From contig SGBC01000003.1 in NCBI GenBank assembly GCA_004195045.1, positions 186,001 through 250,000 on the forward strand: a stretch of DNA of 64,000 nt, given 5' to 3'. This DNA comes from Candidatus Acididesulfobacter guangdongensis (lineage in GTDB: Bacteria; SZUA-79; Acidulodesulfobacterales; Acidulodesulfobacteraceae). Of this stretch, positions 8,196 through 17,458 are shown one piece after another. The first letter of the stretch is position 1, and every line of letters begins with the position of its first letter. The position numbers and the translations under genes are program-made. The notes below the pieces were generated by a model. That model was not told where the DNA came from. It worked only from the letters and a program-made list of their open reading frames with translations, and made no database searches.

Positions 8196-10127
8196 ATGGG
8201 TAATAGCGCTGTATTTGTTTTTCAGATGAGAAGAATCGGCGATTTTTTTCAGTCGATTCCTTTAATAGACGGTCTGTATGCGAAGACAGGTATAAAAAAA
8301 ATTAATGAAACAGCAAAAAATAAAGAAGAATCGAGAAATAAAGAAGAATTAAGAGAGAAAGAGAAATCAGAAAAAGAAGAAGAAATAGAAAAGAAAGTAA
8401 AAATCGATATATTTGCCGATATTAATATTACGGCTATAAAAGATTTTTTAATCGACGATGTTAAGCTTGTAACATTTAAAGATTTGTTTCCGGCGGAGGA
8501 CGAAGATTATATCCGCCGGAATGATTCAGATTTTTTTAATTTATTTGATAATATAAGATACTGCGTTCTCCCTCTATTTAGTCGGTACGGTCTGGCTGCA
8601 AATCTCAATTATGATATCCTAAGCGGTCTTTTATTGGATTTTTTCGATAATGCAAATAAAAAAGGCTTTATATGTATTAATAAATCCCTTAAAACTTCTG
8701 AAGCGCTTTTGCGCCACGGAGCGGCTAATTATTTTTATAATTCTGTCAAAAACAGAAAACTCAATAAGCTCAATATAATTGATATATTTTCTCTTATAGG
8801 TCTGAATAAGCCTGCTGAATTAAAAATAAATTATGATATTTTAAAATTAAAATTTAACACCGAAAACAAAAATAAAAAAAATAAAAACAATAGAAGCAAG
8901 TTTAGAATCTGCATATCAACAGGCGCTTCGTCAGAAAAAAGATTATGGAGCACAAAAAATTATTCAAGACTTGCAGAACTGCTGCTGAAACATTTTAACT
9001 GCGAAATAACGTTTATAGGCACCAAGGAAGATGTTCCCGCTGCTGCGGCAATTAAAGATTTGCTGTTTTCTCGGTTATCTGACCCCGATAATATAAATAT
9101 TACCGACAATACAGGTAATTTGTACAATAAAGAGAATATTGAAAGGAAAATAATAGATATAACCGGAAAAACCTCATTAAGCGAGCTTATTTATATAATT
9201 AAAGATTTTGACCTTATAATCTCGACAGACACTGGCACGCTTCATATAGCCCAGATTTTACAAGTGCCGGCAGTTTCTATTTTTATCGGCAACGCAAATT
9301 TTTACGAAACTGGTCCTCATTTAAATAAATCTTATGCGATATGCTCTAAGGCAGCTTGTTATCCGTGCTTGGAGCATGACCTGTGCAGATATAATTTTTC
9401 ATGCAAAAATGATATAAAGCCCGAGGATGTATTTTCGCTGGCTGTTATGACGCTGAGAAAAAGCGGTTCTGCAAGAAAAGAGCTTATCTCTAATATCAAG
9501 AAAGGTAATTCTGAGGTTTTTTTCTGCGCCAATGCAGGTTCTATCCATTACTATCCTTTAGTAAAAAAATATATAAATAAAAATGAATTGGCATCTGAAA
9601 TTTTAAAATACTGCTGGATTTATATTCTTTCAGGGTGCGGTGTTGAGCCTGACATTGACAATATTTTGAAAAATTGTAAAAAATATTATAAAATAAGCAC
9701 GGCATTAATAGAAGAATTACAGTCGGATATTTCTTTTGTTATAACCGTTTTTGAAAACGGAAAACTTTCTTTCGCAAGGCTAGTCGGCGGCGGACTGGCA
9801 AATAGTTCGGATAGTCAGGAAAACAGTTCTTACGCTAAGTATTTTGACAGGTTTAAGAAAGCAGTAAAAGAAATAGGACGTAATTATGGATATTTAAAAC
9901 TTGTTACGGATTATTTTATCGATGAGATAGATTTCTATAAAAATTCCGGCTCTAGTTCAGATTCAAACCCATATTCCGGTTCAGGTTCAAGCATAGATGA
10001 AAACCTATATGCAGATTCTGATGCCGGTTCAGACTTTATAGAAAAAACTTTTAACGATATAGTTTTGCTTTTAGACACGGCGGTAGATATTTTAACTCAG
10101 CTTGCCGCTATTGACCGAATAGCTTGA
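8196..10127 (+). CDS. GT9-family (heptosyltransferase-like) glycosyltransferase, extended
   Basis: Probable glycosyltransferase with the ADP-heptose:LPS heptosyltransferase fold. N-terminal FQMRRIGDFFQSIPLIDGLY (residues about 9-28) is the GT9 start motif. The donor-binding half has ISTGASSEKRLWSTKNYSRL near 243-262 and DLIISTDTGTLHIAQILQVP near 340-359, followed by GNANFYETGP. A cysteine cluster (CYPCLEHDLCRYNFSC, about 387-402) may bind metal. The N-terminal half contains a Lys/Glu-rich insert (about 33-68), and about 200 extra C-terminal residues are unrecognised and Ser-rich. At 643 residues it is nearly twice the usual GT9 length. Position after fliS suggests flagellin glycan assembly rather than LPS; that is inference. 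Confidence 0.75.
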   Translation: MGNSAVFVFQMRRIGDFFQSIPLIDGLYAKTGIKKINETAKNKEESRNKEELREKEKSEKEEEIEKKVKIDIFADINITAIKDFLIDDVKLVTFKDLFPAEDEDYIRRNDSDFFNLFDNIRYCVLPLFSRYGLAANLNYDILSGLLLDFFDNANKKGFICINKSLKTSEALLRHGAANYFYNSVKNRKLNKLNIIDIFSLIGLNKPAELKINYDILKLKFNTENKNKKNKNNRSKFRICISTGASSEKRLWSTKNYSRLAELLLKHFNCEITFIGTKEDVPAAAAIKDLLFSRLSDPDNINITDNTGNLYNKENIERKIIDITGKTSLSELIYIIKDFDLIISTDTGTLHIAQILQVPAVSIFIGNANFYETGPHLNKSYAICSKAACYPCLEHDLCRYNFSCKNDIKPEDVFSLAVMTLRKSGSARKELISNIKKGNSEVFFCANAGSIHYYPLVKKYINKNELASEILKYCWIYILSGCGVEPDIDNILKNCKKYYKISTALIEELQSDISFVITVFENGKLSFARLVGGGLANSSDSQENSSYAKYFDRFKKAVKEIGRNYGYLKLVTDYFIDEIDFYKNSGSSSDSNPYSGSGSSIDENLYADSDAGSDFIEKTFNDIVLLLDTAVDILTQLAAIDRIA

Positions 10128-10146
10128 TGCAGTCTAAATATTAACT

Positions 10147-10296
10147 TAGTACTATCTGATACTGCCTGATATATCTGATATTGGTCAGTATTATTTGGTA
10201 CAACTTTGTATTGCTTAATATACCTGATATTAATCGTTATAGTCTGATATTGCTTGATATAACCGAGATTACCTGATATTATTCGGTATTGTATTG
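10147..10296. repeat. Degenerate CTGATATT repeat tract
   Basis: The spacer before the next glycosyltransferase contains about ten imperfect copies of a 10-base motif close to CTGATATTGC (for example CCTGATATATCTGATATTGG). It looks like a decayed tandem repeat and no gene is visible in it. Confidence 0.5.
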
Positions 10297-10357
10297 CTGC
10301 AAAAATTAAGTTAGCGCAATTTGCATAGTATAGGAATAAGTACTGATATATAATAAT

Positions 10358-12469
10358 ATGAGTTTAATAGATATGGATGCTAACAATTGTTTTGAAAAGA
10401 ATGCTGAAATTTTAAAGAAAATCAATCCCGTTTTATTAGAAAAGATTTTAGCTTTTCGTAAAACTTCAGGCATAAATTTAGAACAAAACACAAAACTAAC
10501 ATTTGAACTTCTGCCCGCGAGAACAGGTATGCCGCATGAATGCTGCGGCGGCTCGACTTTTAAAATTAACGGCATAACCGTACATTCAGTGTATGATCCG
10601 GTTGCGGAAGGGAAAAAATGGGCAGCGTCCGTAATTGAAAAGTACGCTAAAAAGCACGAAAAGCCGGAAAATATTATTATATTCGGACTCGGTTTCGGCT
10701 ATCATATAAAAGAGCTTATAAAGCTGCTTGAAAACAGATACGGAGAGATAAATCCGCTTAAAATTTCCGTACTTGAACCGTCCATAGAGTCTCTTAATTT
10801 TATATTGAGCAGCTGCGACTTTTCAGAATTGCTGTATAATAAAATATTGCTTTCCGTGCCTGAAAAGGATATTGTATTCGGCGAAACTGACCGGCAATTA
10901 TTTGAACTTATTTCATATAAAAATATTTTTAAAAACGAATATACCCGCATACATAAGATATTTAACATAAATCAGTTTTTCAGCCCTTCTTCTTTCAGAG
11001 TTCTTATAGCCCAGCCTATGTACGGCGGTTCTTCTACAATAGGAAATTATATATACAGGGCTTTTCTGAATTGCGGATATAACGCCGATATTATGGATTT
11101 TTCCAGATTTTACGATGGGTATAAGTATCTGAACGAATTTACCCAGAACGAAGACCATATTAATTCATTAAGGCAGATGCTTTCAAATCTTATGTCCGAA
11201 GCTCTGCTTTCGGCAGTGATGAACAATCCGCCCGATATGGTACTTTTTATGGCACAGTCGCCTGCGACTGAGAGGGTTATTTTAAGACTTAGGAGTATGG
11301 GAATAATCACGGCATACTGGTTTGTAGAAGATTTCAGAACGCTCACCTACTGGAGCGGCATAGCCAAACATGTCGATTATTTTTTCACAATCCAGAAGGA
11401 TGATTTTTTTAAAGAATTGGAGAATATGGGTCTGCACAATTTTTACTATATACCTCTTGCCTGTCTTCCGTCATTTCATGATAGAATCGCCAAAAATAGC
11501 AATAATGATGCAGATATTAAAGGTGCCGATAAAAACTATAATAAAAATAATACTGCTAATAATAATTACGATAGTGTTAGTTATAATAATAATGATGATG
11601 ATACTATTATAGATAATAATGATGTCAGCAATAAGCGTAATAACAGCAATGATGCAAATGATGCAGATAATAACGTCAATAAATATGACGATGATGAAAA
11701 AAAATACGGCAGCGATGTGAGTTTTGCAGGCGCAGGCTATTTTAACAGGAAAAACGTATTTGCAAAACTTACCGATTTTAATTTTAAAATATGGGGCAAT
11801 GACTGGATAGCCGATATGCCTTTGAGCCTTTTAATACAGGACGGCGGAAAACGTTTTACCGAAGAAGAAGCCGTAAAGATATATAATTATTCAAAGATAA
11901 ATATCAATCTTCATTCATCAATGTGGCACTGGGATATAAATCCCGACGGAGATTTTTTAAATCCGCGCGTTTACGAGATACTTGGCTGCGGCGGATTTCA
12001 GCTCGTTGACAGGCGCAGATATTTAAAAGGTATTTTTGAAGACGGCAAAGACTTAGTAGTATTTGATAGCGTGGAAGATTTAAGAAAAAAAATACGCTAT
12101 TATTTAGATAACGAAGCTGAACGGTCGGCTATCGCCGAACACGGCTACAATACCGTCAGAAAACATCATACTTACGAACGGCGTGTTTCCGAAATAATGA
12201 ATATAATACTCTTAAATTCTTATGATGCTATAAAAAATAAATTAGTATCAAGACGCGAAAATATATTAAAACTTCTTAAGGAAACGGAAAAAGAACCTGA
12301 GCTGCACAGTCTGATTGAGATATTCAGAGACAAGGGCTCAGTTTCTATAGCCGAGCTGGTTGATTATATCAGGAGAGGCAAGGGCAGGCTGTCAAAAACA
12401 GAGTCTATGATTCTTATGCTGTGGTCGCTGAAAGCCCGCGCCGCAAAATTAGATAAAGACCATGATTAA
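10358..12469 (+). CDS. CgeB-like glycosyltransferase with N-terminal Rossmann-like domain
   Basis: Likely a retaining GT-B glycosyltransferase of the CgeB/DUF3880 type. The N-terminal domain (to about residue 205) contains IIIFGLGFGYHIKELIKLLE, a nucleotide-binding-like turn seen in motility-associated proteins. From about 215 a GT-B core begins (RVLIAQPMYGGSSTIGNYIY). The C-terminal CgeB part has INLHSSMWHWDINPDGDFLN and PRVYEILGCGGFQLVD, with the usual Glu-ILGCGG nucleotide-sugar motif near 548-556, then GKDLVVFDSVEDLRKKIRYY. Between them lies an Asn/Asp-rich insert (about 382-448). Such genes commonly follow flagellin loci, so flagellin glycan extension is the best guess. Confidence 0.7.
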   Translation: MSLIDMDANNCFEKNAEILKKINPVLLEKILAFRKTSGINLEQNTKLTFELLPARTGMPHECCGGSTFKINGITVHSVYDPVAEGKKWAASVIEKYAKKHEKPENIIIFGLGFGYHIKELIKLLENRYGEINPLKISVLEPSIESLNFILSSCDFSELLYNKILLSVPEKDIVFGETDRQLFELISYKNIFKNEYTRIHKIFNINQFFSPSSFRVLIAQPMYGGSSTIGNYIYRAFLNCGYNADIMDFSRFYDGYKYLNEFTQNEDHINSLRQMLSNLMSEALLSAVMNNPPDMVLFMAQSPATERVILRLRSMGIITAYWFVEDFRTLTYWSGIAKHVDYFFTIQKDDFFKELENMGLHNFYYIPLACLPSFHDRIAKNSNNDADIKGADKNYNKNNTANNNYDSVSYNNNDDDTIIDNNDVSNKRNNSNDANDADNNVNKYDDDEKKYGSDVSFAGAGYFNRKNVFAKLTDFNFKIWGNDWIADMPLSLLIQDGGKRFTEEEAVKIYNYSKININLHSSMWHWDINPDGDFLNPRVYEILGCGGFQLVDRRRYLKGIFEDGKDLVVFDSVEDLRKKIRYYLDNEAERSAIAEHGYNTVRKHHTYERRVSEIMNIILLNSYDAIKNKLVSRRENILKLLKETEKEPELHSLIEIFRDKGSVSIAELVDYIRRGKGRLSKTESMILMLWSLKARAAKLDKDHD

Positions 12470-12521
12470 AATAAAACACAATGACTGTAAAAAATGACGG
12501 CAAAACAGGATTAAAAGTTTT

Positions 12522-14678
12522 ATGAAAATGAAAAGGATTATAATATTAAATCTCACCAGAATGGGCGATATTATACAGTCAACCGCCTTATTTAAAAAAA
12601 TAAAGTTTTTTTACCCCGAAAGTATTGTCACCCTTATTATTTCGGCTGAATTTTATGAAATAACGCCTTTTCTGTCCTATATAGACGATATAAGGCAGGT
12701 GAAGTTAAAAGGATTAACCGAAATGCTGAAATCTGCAAATTTTGAATTTAATTCTGCTATATATGAAGCCGTTAATGCTATGATTTCGGATGAAATTAAA
12801 AATATAAAATACGACATAGCTATAAATCTTTCGCATGACGAATTCAGCGTCTATTTTCTTTATATGCTGAATTCTAAAAGAAATATCGGTATTTCCATAA
12901 CCCGCGAAGGAAATATAGTTTCTAACGATAAAATGATAGCATACTTGTTTTCTGCTGTCAGAAATAGAAAGGCAAGCGTTTTAAATCTTGTAGATATTTA
13001 TGCAAGATGCCTTGACGGACTGCCTGAAAACAGAAATAAATATTATAAGGCAGACAGAAATGAAATAGCATTATCTTTTAAGAATGAAACTATTGCAGAA
13101 TTCAAAAATAATTTACAAGAATACGGCATAAGACCTGAAGCAGGAGATGTAATAGTATCTTTTGCTATAGGCGCTTCGATGAAGTCAAAGAAATGGCATA
13201 TGGATTATTTTGCTGCGCTTGCCGGTATGCTTTTAAATTACAACGCAAAAATAAAAATAGCGCTGCTGGGCGCCCCTTATGATATAGAAAACGGACTCTA
13301 TATAGAAAAAAAAATTGCCGAAACGGAAACCGGCGAAGAATTTTTAGCAGCCCGAAGACTCATAAATCTTACTGGCAAAACATCTATCGCAGGTTTAGCT
13401 TATACCGTCGGAGCGAGCAAACTCCTTATTACCCACGATACAGGAACAATGCATATAGGTGTCGGTTTAAAAATAGACCTTGTGGTTATTTATACCGGAC
13501 ACGTCGGATTTATGGAAACCGGACCTTACGCCGAAAATATGGCGCTTGTCACGCCGGATATCGGCTGCTTTCCATGCGATTTTCATATTAAATGCATGAA
13601 TCCTGTATGTAAAAATCTTATTAAACCTGAATATATTTTTGATATTGCAAAAACTAAATTAGAAAAGAGTCTTAATAAATTGAATGTTTCTAATGTTCCA
13701 GATGTTCCAGATGTTCAAGATGTTCAAGAAGTTTCAGAAATTTTAGAAGTTTCGGCAGATTTTTCAGATACATCAGGAATACATGATGTTTCAGACGTTG
13801 TTGATGCTAAAGACTATTTTTCAAAATACAAAAAAAGCGGTATAATACCGTACATTTCAAGATTTGATGCGAACGGATTTATCGACTTTTTGCCTGCATC
13901 CGGAGGCAGACTTACGCTTAAAGCTCTAAAACTGAGAATTTTAAAACTTTCGCTTGAATATTTTTATATACAAGATTTTAAACTTAATTCAGACAGGAAA
14001 GACAAAACTGAAGACAGCGGTGATGAAAATAATAACAACGGTAATAAAAAAAGTAACAATACCAACAATACTAACAACAACGATAACAATAATAACAATA
14101 GCAACAATAACAACAATAATAGCGGTTATGATAATAATAACGGCAGTAATAAAAAAAATAATAATAACAACGATAATAATAATGGCGTTTATGGCAAGAA
14201 TAGCGGCGGCATACACCATGAAATAGACCTTTTTATTGATTGTTTCAGCGAATTCACAGACATATATGATTCTTACGGTGCTGAAGGCGGCGTTGACGAT
14301 GAATTTAGCGTCATTGATGATATGCTCTGTTTATGTGTGGAAGGCATGAATGAAGCAAAGAATTTGGTGAATATAGCATTAAACGACCCTCTTAACTTGG
14401 AAAAAATAGATAAAGTCATGACCGTTATGAAATCTATAGATTATAATCTGCAGCATATTTCATCGCCTTATGATGAACTATGCCTTATAAACTATATTCA
14501 TGTTATAAATTTAAACAGTACCGTCAGTTATGATATATTCGGTATGGCTGTGGATTCGTTAAAAAATTATAGCGGTTATAAACACCAGCTGATTATATTC
14601 AAGAAAATATGGTCGCTCTTTTTTGATAAACTTTTAATAAAATATGGAACCAGCAGAACTGGCAAAAAAGAGGAATAA
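12522..14678 (+). CDS. GT9-family (heptosyltransferase-like) glycosyltransferase, second copy
   Basis: Paralogue of the protein at 8196-10127. It starts ILNLTRMGDIIQSTALFKKI (about 8-27), the GT9 opening. IGASMKSKKWHMDYFAALAG lies near 220 and LLITHDTGTMHIGVGLKIDL near 305-324, then VGFMETGPYAENMALV. A Cys set (CFPCDFHIKCMNPVC) matches the one in the first copy. Residues about 385-430 carry Val-Pro-Asp type repeats, and about 495-560 are almost pure Asn with Lys, Asp and Ser. The family core ends before these tracts; the last 150 residues are unrecognised but shared in position with the first copy. It is 718 residues long. Confidence 0.75.
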   Translation: MKMKRIIILNLTRMGDIIQSTALFKKIKFFYPESIVTLIISAEFYEITPFLSYIDDIRQVKLKGLTEMLKSANFEFNSAIYEAVNAMISDEIKNIKYDIAINLSHDEFSVYFLYMLNSKRNIGISITREGNIVSNDKMIAYLFSAVRNRKASVLNLVDIYARCLDGLPENRNKYYKADRNEIALSFKNETIAEFKNNLQEYGIRPEAGDVIVSFAIGASMKSKKWHMDYFAALAGMLLNYNAKIKIALLGAPYDIENGLYIEKKIAETETGEEFLAARRLINLTGKTSIAGLAYTVGASKLLITHDTGTMHIGVGLKIDLVVIYTGHVGFMETGPYAENMALVTPDIGCFPCDFHIKCMNPVCKNLIKPEYIFDIAKTKLEKSLNKLNVSNVPDVPDVQDVQEVSEILEVSADFSDTSGIHDVSDVVDAKDYFSKYKKSGIIPYISRFDANGFIDFLPASGGRLTLKALKLRILKLSLEYFYIQDFKLNSDRKDKTEDSGDENNNNGNKKSNNTNNTNNNDNNNNNSNNNNNNSGYDNNNGSNKKNNNNNDNNNGVYGKNSGGIHHEIDLFIDCFSEFTDIYDSYGAEGGVDDEFSVIDDMLCLCVEGMNEAKNLVNIALNDPLNLEKIDKVMTVMKSIDYNLQHISSPYDELCLINYIHVINLNSTVSYDIFGMAVDSLKNYSGYKHQLIIFKKIWSLFFDKLLIKYGTSRTGKKEE

Positions 14679-14779
14679 ATTTAAAGTTTTTAGATTAAAT
14701 CTATAATTAAATAAATAATAATTAAATAATAATTAAATCTTCTGTAATTTATTTATAGCAAATATTAAGAAGATGTGCA

Positions 14780-14850
14780 GAGATATAATAAGATATAACA
14801 AATATAAATAAGATATACGCAAATATAATAAGATATAATAAGTTAAATAA
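14780..14850. repeat. AT-rich AAGATATAA repeat tract
   Basis: Several imperfect copies of AAGATATAATA and ACAAATATAAAT lie in the 208-bp spacer before the sulfotransferase gene. No gene or clear promoter is seen here. Confidence 0.4.
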
Positions 14851-14886
14851 AACATGGCAGATAGGTTTATTACAAGATTCTGAATT

Positions 14887-15888
14887 ATGAATAATGAACG
14901 CAACGGAACAGAAAAACGCATTATAGCAGTAGTCGGAGTGCCGAGAAGCGGAACGAGCGCTATCACTAAGGGACTTGATGCGCTCGGCATATATATAGGG
15001 AAAGCTCGTTATAGTCCGCCGGATATCGGAAATGAAAAAGGTTTCTTTGAGGATGCCGATATTAATTCGCTTAATTACGGATTGTTAAAAATATTAACAG
15101 GCAAACCGGATAATGCAATTTTAATAAATTTGAAAAACATACCGGATCAAGCTATAAGTATCTTTAAAAGTGCTGCTAAAGATATTCTTAAAGAACGATT
15201 AGGCAATACGGATATTTTTGGTTTTAAAGACCCGTTTATTGCTAAACTGCTGCCAATATGGCAGGAAATCTTCAACGAACTTAAATTGAATGTTTCGTAT
15301 GTTGTTGCCTGCAGAAATCCGAAAAGCTCCGCCCTTTCTATGGTTAAGCGGGGAAATATGGATATTATCATTGCGTATTATATATGGCTGAGCGGTATGG
15401 TTTCTGTTTTAGACTGTATTTTAAACCCTATGTTTATGTCTAGTTCTGACGCTGTTTTCGTTGATTACGACGATATGCTTGAAAACCCTGAGGCGCAGCT
15501 TCTAAAAATTGCATTACGGCTAAAACTTGAAATAGACAATAAAAATAATCCTGCTCTCAAAGAATATACGGCGGATTTTTTAACAAATAGCATGAGGCAT
15601 GCCGCTTTTACTATTGAAGATTTAAGAATTGACAAGAATATACCGCCGAAGGTTGCAGAATTTTATATTTTATTAAGAAAATTATGCTTAGAAGATTTTT
15701 CTATAACAGATTCGAATGTTGCCAGAGAATTTACAAAAATTAAAATATGGCTTAAAGAACTCAGCTCCACTATTTTTTTTATGCAGGCTTCTTATAATAC
15801 CTTGCTTGCCATGAATGAAGTGCTTATTGACAAAGAAAATAAAATAGCGGAGCTTGGCAAAACTATTGACGCTCTCTCAGAAAAATAA
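14887..15888 (+). CDS. Sulfotransferase-like protein
   Basis: Probable PAPS-dependent sulfotransferase. The 5'-phosphosulfate-binding loop is VVGVPRSGTSAITKGLDAL near residues 16-34. A second family feature is SYVVACRNPKSSALSMVKRG near 137-156, where Arg and Ser in the family hold the 3'-phosphate. It is 333 residues long with a coiled tail (DKENKIAELGKTIDAL). It is followed after an A-rich 112-bp spacer by the APS kinase gene cysC, the enzyme that makes PAPS. Inside a flagellar glycosylation cluster this suggests sulfation of a glycan or of flagellin. Acceptor and activity are inferred. Confidence 0.7.
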   Translation: MNNERNGTEKRIIAVVGVPRSGTSAITKGLDALGIYIGKARYSPPDIGNEKGFFEDADINSLNYGLLKILTGKPDNAILINLKNIPDQAISIFKSAAKDILKERLGNTDIFGFKDPFIAKLLPIWQEIFNELKLNVSYVVACRNPKSSALSMVKRGNMDIIIAYYIWLSGMVSVLDCILNPMFMSSSDAVFVDYDDMLENPEAQLLKIALRLKLEIDNKNNPALKEYTADFLTNSMRHAAFTIEDLRIDKNIPPKVAEFYILLRKLCLEDFSITDSNVAREFTKIKIWLKELSSTIFFMQASYNTLLAMNEVLIDKENKIAELGKTIDALSEK

Positions 15889-15999
15889 AAAGAAAGATAA
15901 AAACAAAAAGAAAAATAATAAAGAAAAATAAAAACAAATATAAATATAAAAATTAAGAAAAATAAAAATAAAAATAAAAATGGAAATGGAAAAATAAAG
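15885..15999. repeat. A-rich spacer with AAAAATAAAAA repeats
   Basis: About 115 bp that are almost only A with scattered T, C and G (AAAATAAAAAC-type units) separate the sulfotransferase and APS kinase genes. It encodes nothing recognisable, and the cysC ribosome site within it is poor. Confidence 0.5.
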
Positions 16000-16000
16000 A

Positions 16001-16600
16001 ATGACTTCAAACGTTGTCTGGCAAAAACATATTATAAAGCGGGAAGATAGGGAAAAACTAAACGGACACAGAGGGTTTGTTTTATGGTTTACCGGACTCA
16101 GCGGAAGCGGAAAAAGCACTATCGCCGGTTTGCTGGAAGCAGAACTGCACAAAAAAAAATTTCATACATATCTTATGGACGGCGATAACATTAGACATAG
16201 GCTTAATACTGATTTAGGGTTTTCTGATTTTGACAGAAATGAAAACATCAGAAGAACTGCCGAAATAGCAAGGCTTTTTGCAGATGCAGGACTCATAACT
16301 ATAGTGCCGTTTATTTCGCCTTTCAGGGACGGCAGACAATATGCAAAAGAAATTATCGGAGAAGATGATTTTGTAGAGGTTTTTATAGATGCTCCGCTTT
16401 GCGACTGTGCCGCAAGGGACGCTAAAGGCTGGTATAAAAAGGCGTTTGACGGTGAAATAGATAATTATACAGGGGTAGATTCGCCTTATGAAAAGCCGCT
16501 GTCTGCAGATTTACACATCAAGACGCCGAATATACGTTTTGAAGAAGCCGTGAGAAAAATTATTGATTATATTAAAAAAAATGAGTTGTTAAATTTATAA
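16001..16600 (+). CDS. cysC: Adenylylsulfate (APS) kinase
   Basis: Phosphorylates adenosine 5'-phosphosulfate to PAPS, the activated sulfate donor. It is 199 residues long and complete. Walker A is WFTGLSGSGKSTIAG at about 28-42; DGDNIRHRLNTDLGFSDFDR (about 60-79) is the APS-binding and lid region; PFISPFRDGRQYAKE is near 104-118, and KGWYKKAFDGEIDNYTGVDS with PYEKP follows. No ATP-sulfurylase genes (cysDN or sat) are nearby, so it works on imported APS flux from elsewhere in the genome. The sulfotransferase-like neighbour implies a dedicated PAPS supply for modifying cell-surface or flagellar sugars. Confidence 0.93.
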   Translation: MTSNVVWQKHIIKREDREKLNGHRGFVLWFTGLSGSGKSTIAGLLEAELHKKKFHTYLMDGDNIRHRLNTDLGFSDFDRNENIRRTAEIARLFADAGLITIVPFISPFRDGRQYAKEIIGEDDFVEVFIDAPLCDCAARDAKGWYKKAFDGEIDNYTGVDSPYEKPLSADLHIKTPNIRFEEAVRKIIDYIKKNELLNL

Positions 16601-16751
16601 TTTATATTATAATTGATATGTTCAATTTTAGTCAAATTAGTTAAAAAACTTTATTGATATTTATTTATAGTTATTATTTATTTAGTTATTGATATTTATT
16701 TATATTATAGTTATTAATTGATTTATATTTATTTATATTCGGAGGAGTCAA

Positions 16752-17369
16752 ATGCAGCTTTTAGTCGATGATAATCAGGTACAGATATTACCTCAGTGGA
16801 AGACTATGAATGATATTTTATACGGCAGCATTAAAGATATTTTACCTGAAGGCAGACTGATTAAGAAAATAGACGTTAACGGAAACGATTACAGCGAACT
16901 TATGGCAGATTCGGAAAAATCAAAAGCCGTGATTATATCGAACGGCGATAATATAAAAATTACAACCATGAGCCATAAAGAAATGCTTGACGGGTCAATA
17001 AATTCTGTGATACTTTTTTTTAACGAATTTAAAAAAGGTATCGATAAAACAGCAGACAGCATAAGGTGGGGCAATTATTCCGGAGGATTTACCGATTTTG
17101 CCAGCTATCTCACAGGATTAAGTGTTTTTGTTCAGATAATGGATAAGATTGCTCAATTTGCAAAGCTTGATTATAGCAATATTACTTACAAAGGAAAATC
17201 TATACAATCTCATTTTAGCGATTTAGAAAAAGTGCTGTCGTCTATCATGTCAACGCAGAAAGATGCCGATTATACGCTGCTAACCGATATAATAGAATTT
17301 GAATTAAAACCGGATATTGATGTATGGCTAGGCATAATGGAAGAAATGAAGAAAAATATAAAACTTTAA
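16752..17369 (+). CDS. Uncharacterised protein in the flagellar glycosylation cluster
   Basis: I do not recognise this 205-residue protein. It has no signal peptide or membrane segment and starts MQLLVDDNQVQILPQWKTMN. The first 80 residues look like a small beta-rich domain, and the rest is mainly helical (FNEFKKGIDKTADSIRWGNY, then a region ending EFELKPDIDVWLGIMEEM). A good ribosome site (GGAGGA) lies 7 bases before the ATG, so it is really expressed. Its place between cysC and a giant glycosyltransferase suggests a flagellar or glycosylation accessory role, for instance as a chaperone or regulator. This is inferred from context only. Confidence 0.6.
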   Translation: MQLLVDDNQVQILPQWKTMNDILYGSIKDILPEGRLIKKIDVNGNDYSELMADSEKSKAVIISNGDNIKITTMSHKEMLDGSINSVILFFNEFKKGIDKTADSIRWGNYSGGFTDFASYLTGLSVFVQIMDKIAQFAKLDYSNITYKGKSIQSHFSDLEKVLSSIMSTQKDADYTLLTDIIEFELKPDIDVWLGIMEEMKKNIKL

Positions 17370-17458
17370 CGGTATTTTTATTTTATGATAGATATATATA
17401 AAACTAAAATAAAAATACAGAGCAATATTGTCACGTATTGCTGCATAAAAAAGTTTTA

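Noticed and set aside
13954-14226. Long frames on both strands across the Asn tract
   Set aside because: They arise from the trinucleotide repeat inside the second GT9 gene and carry only Ile, Thr and Val runs.
8196-14678. LPS core heptosyltransferase role for the two GT9 genes
   Set aside because: They are part of a flagellin-centred cluster with no other LPS-core genes, and are almost twice the usual length. The role is left open.
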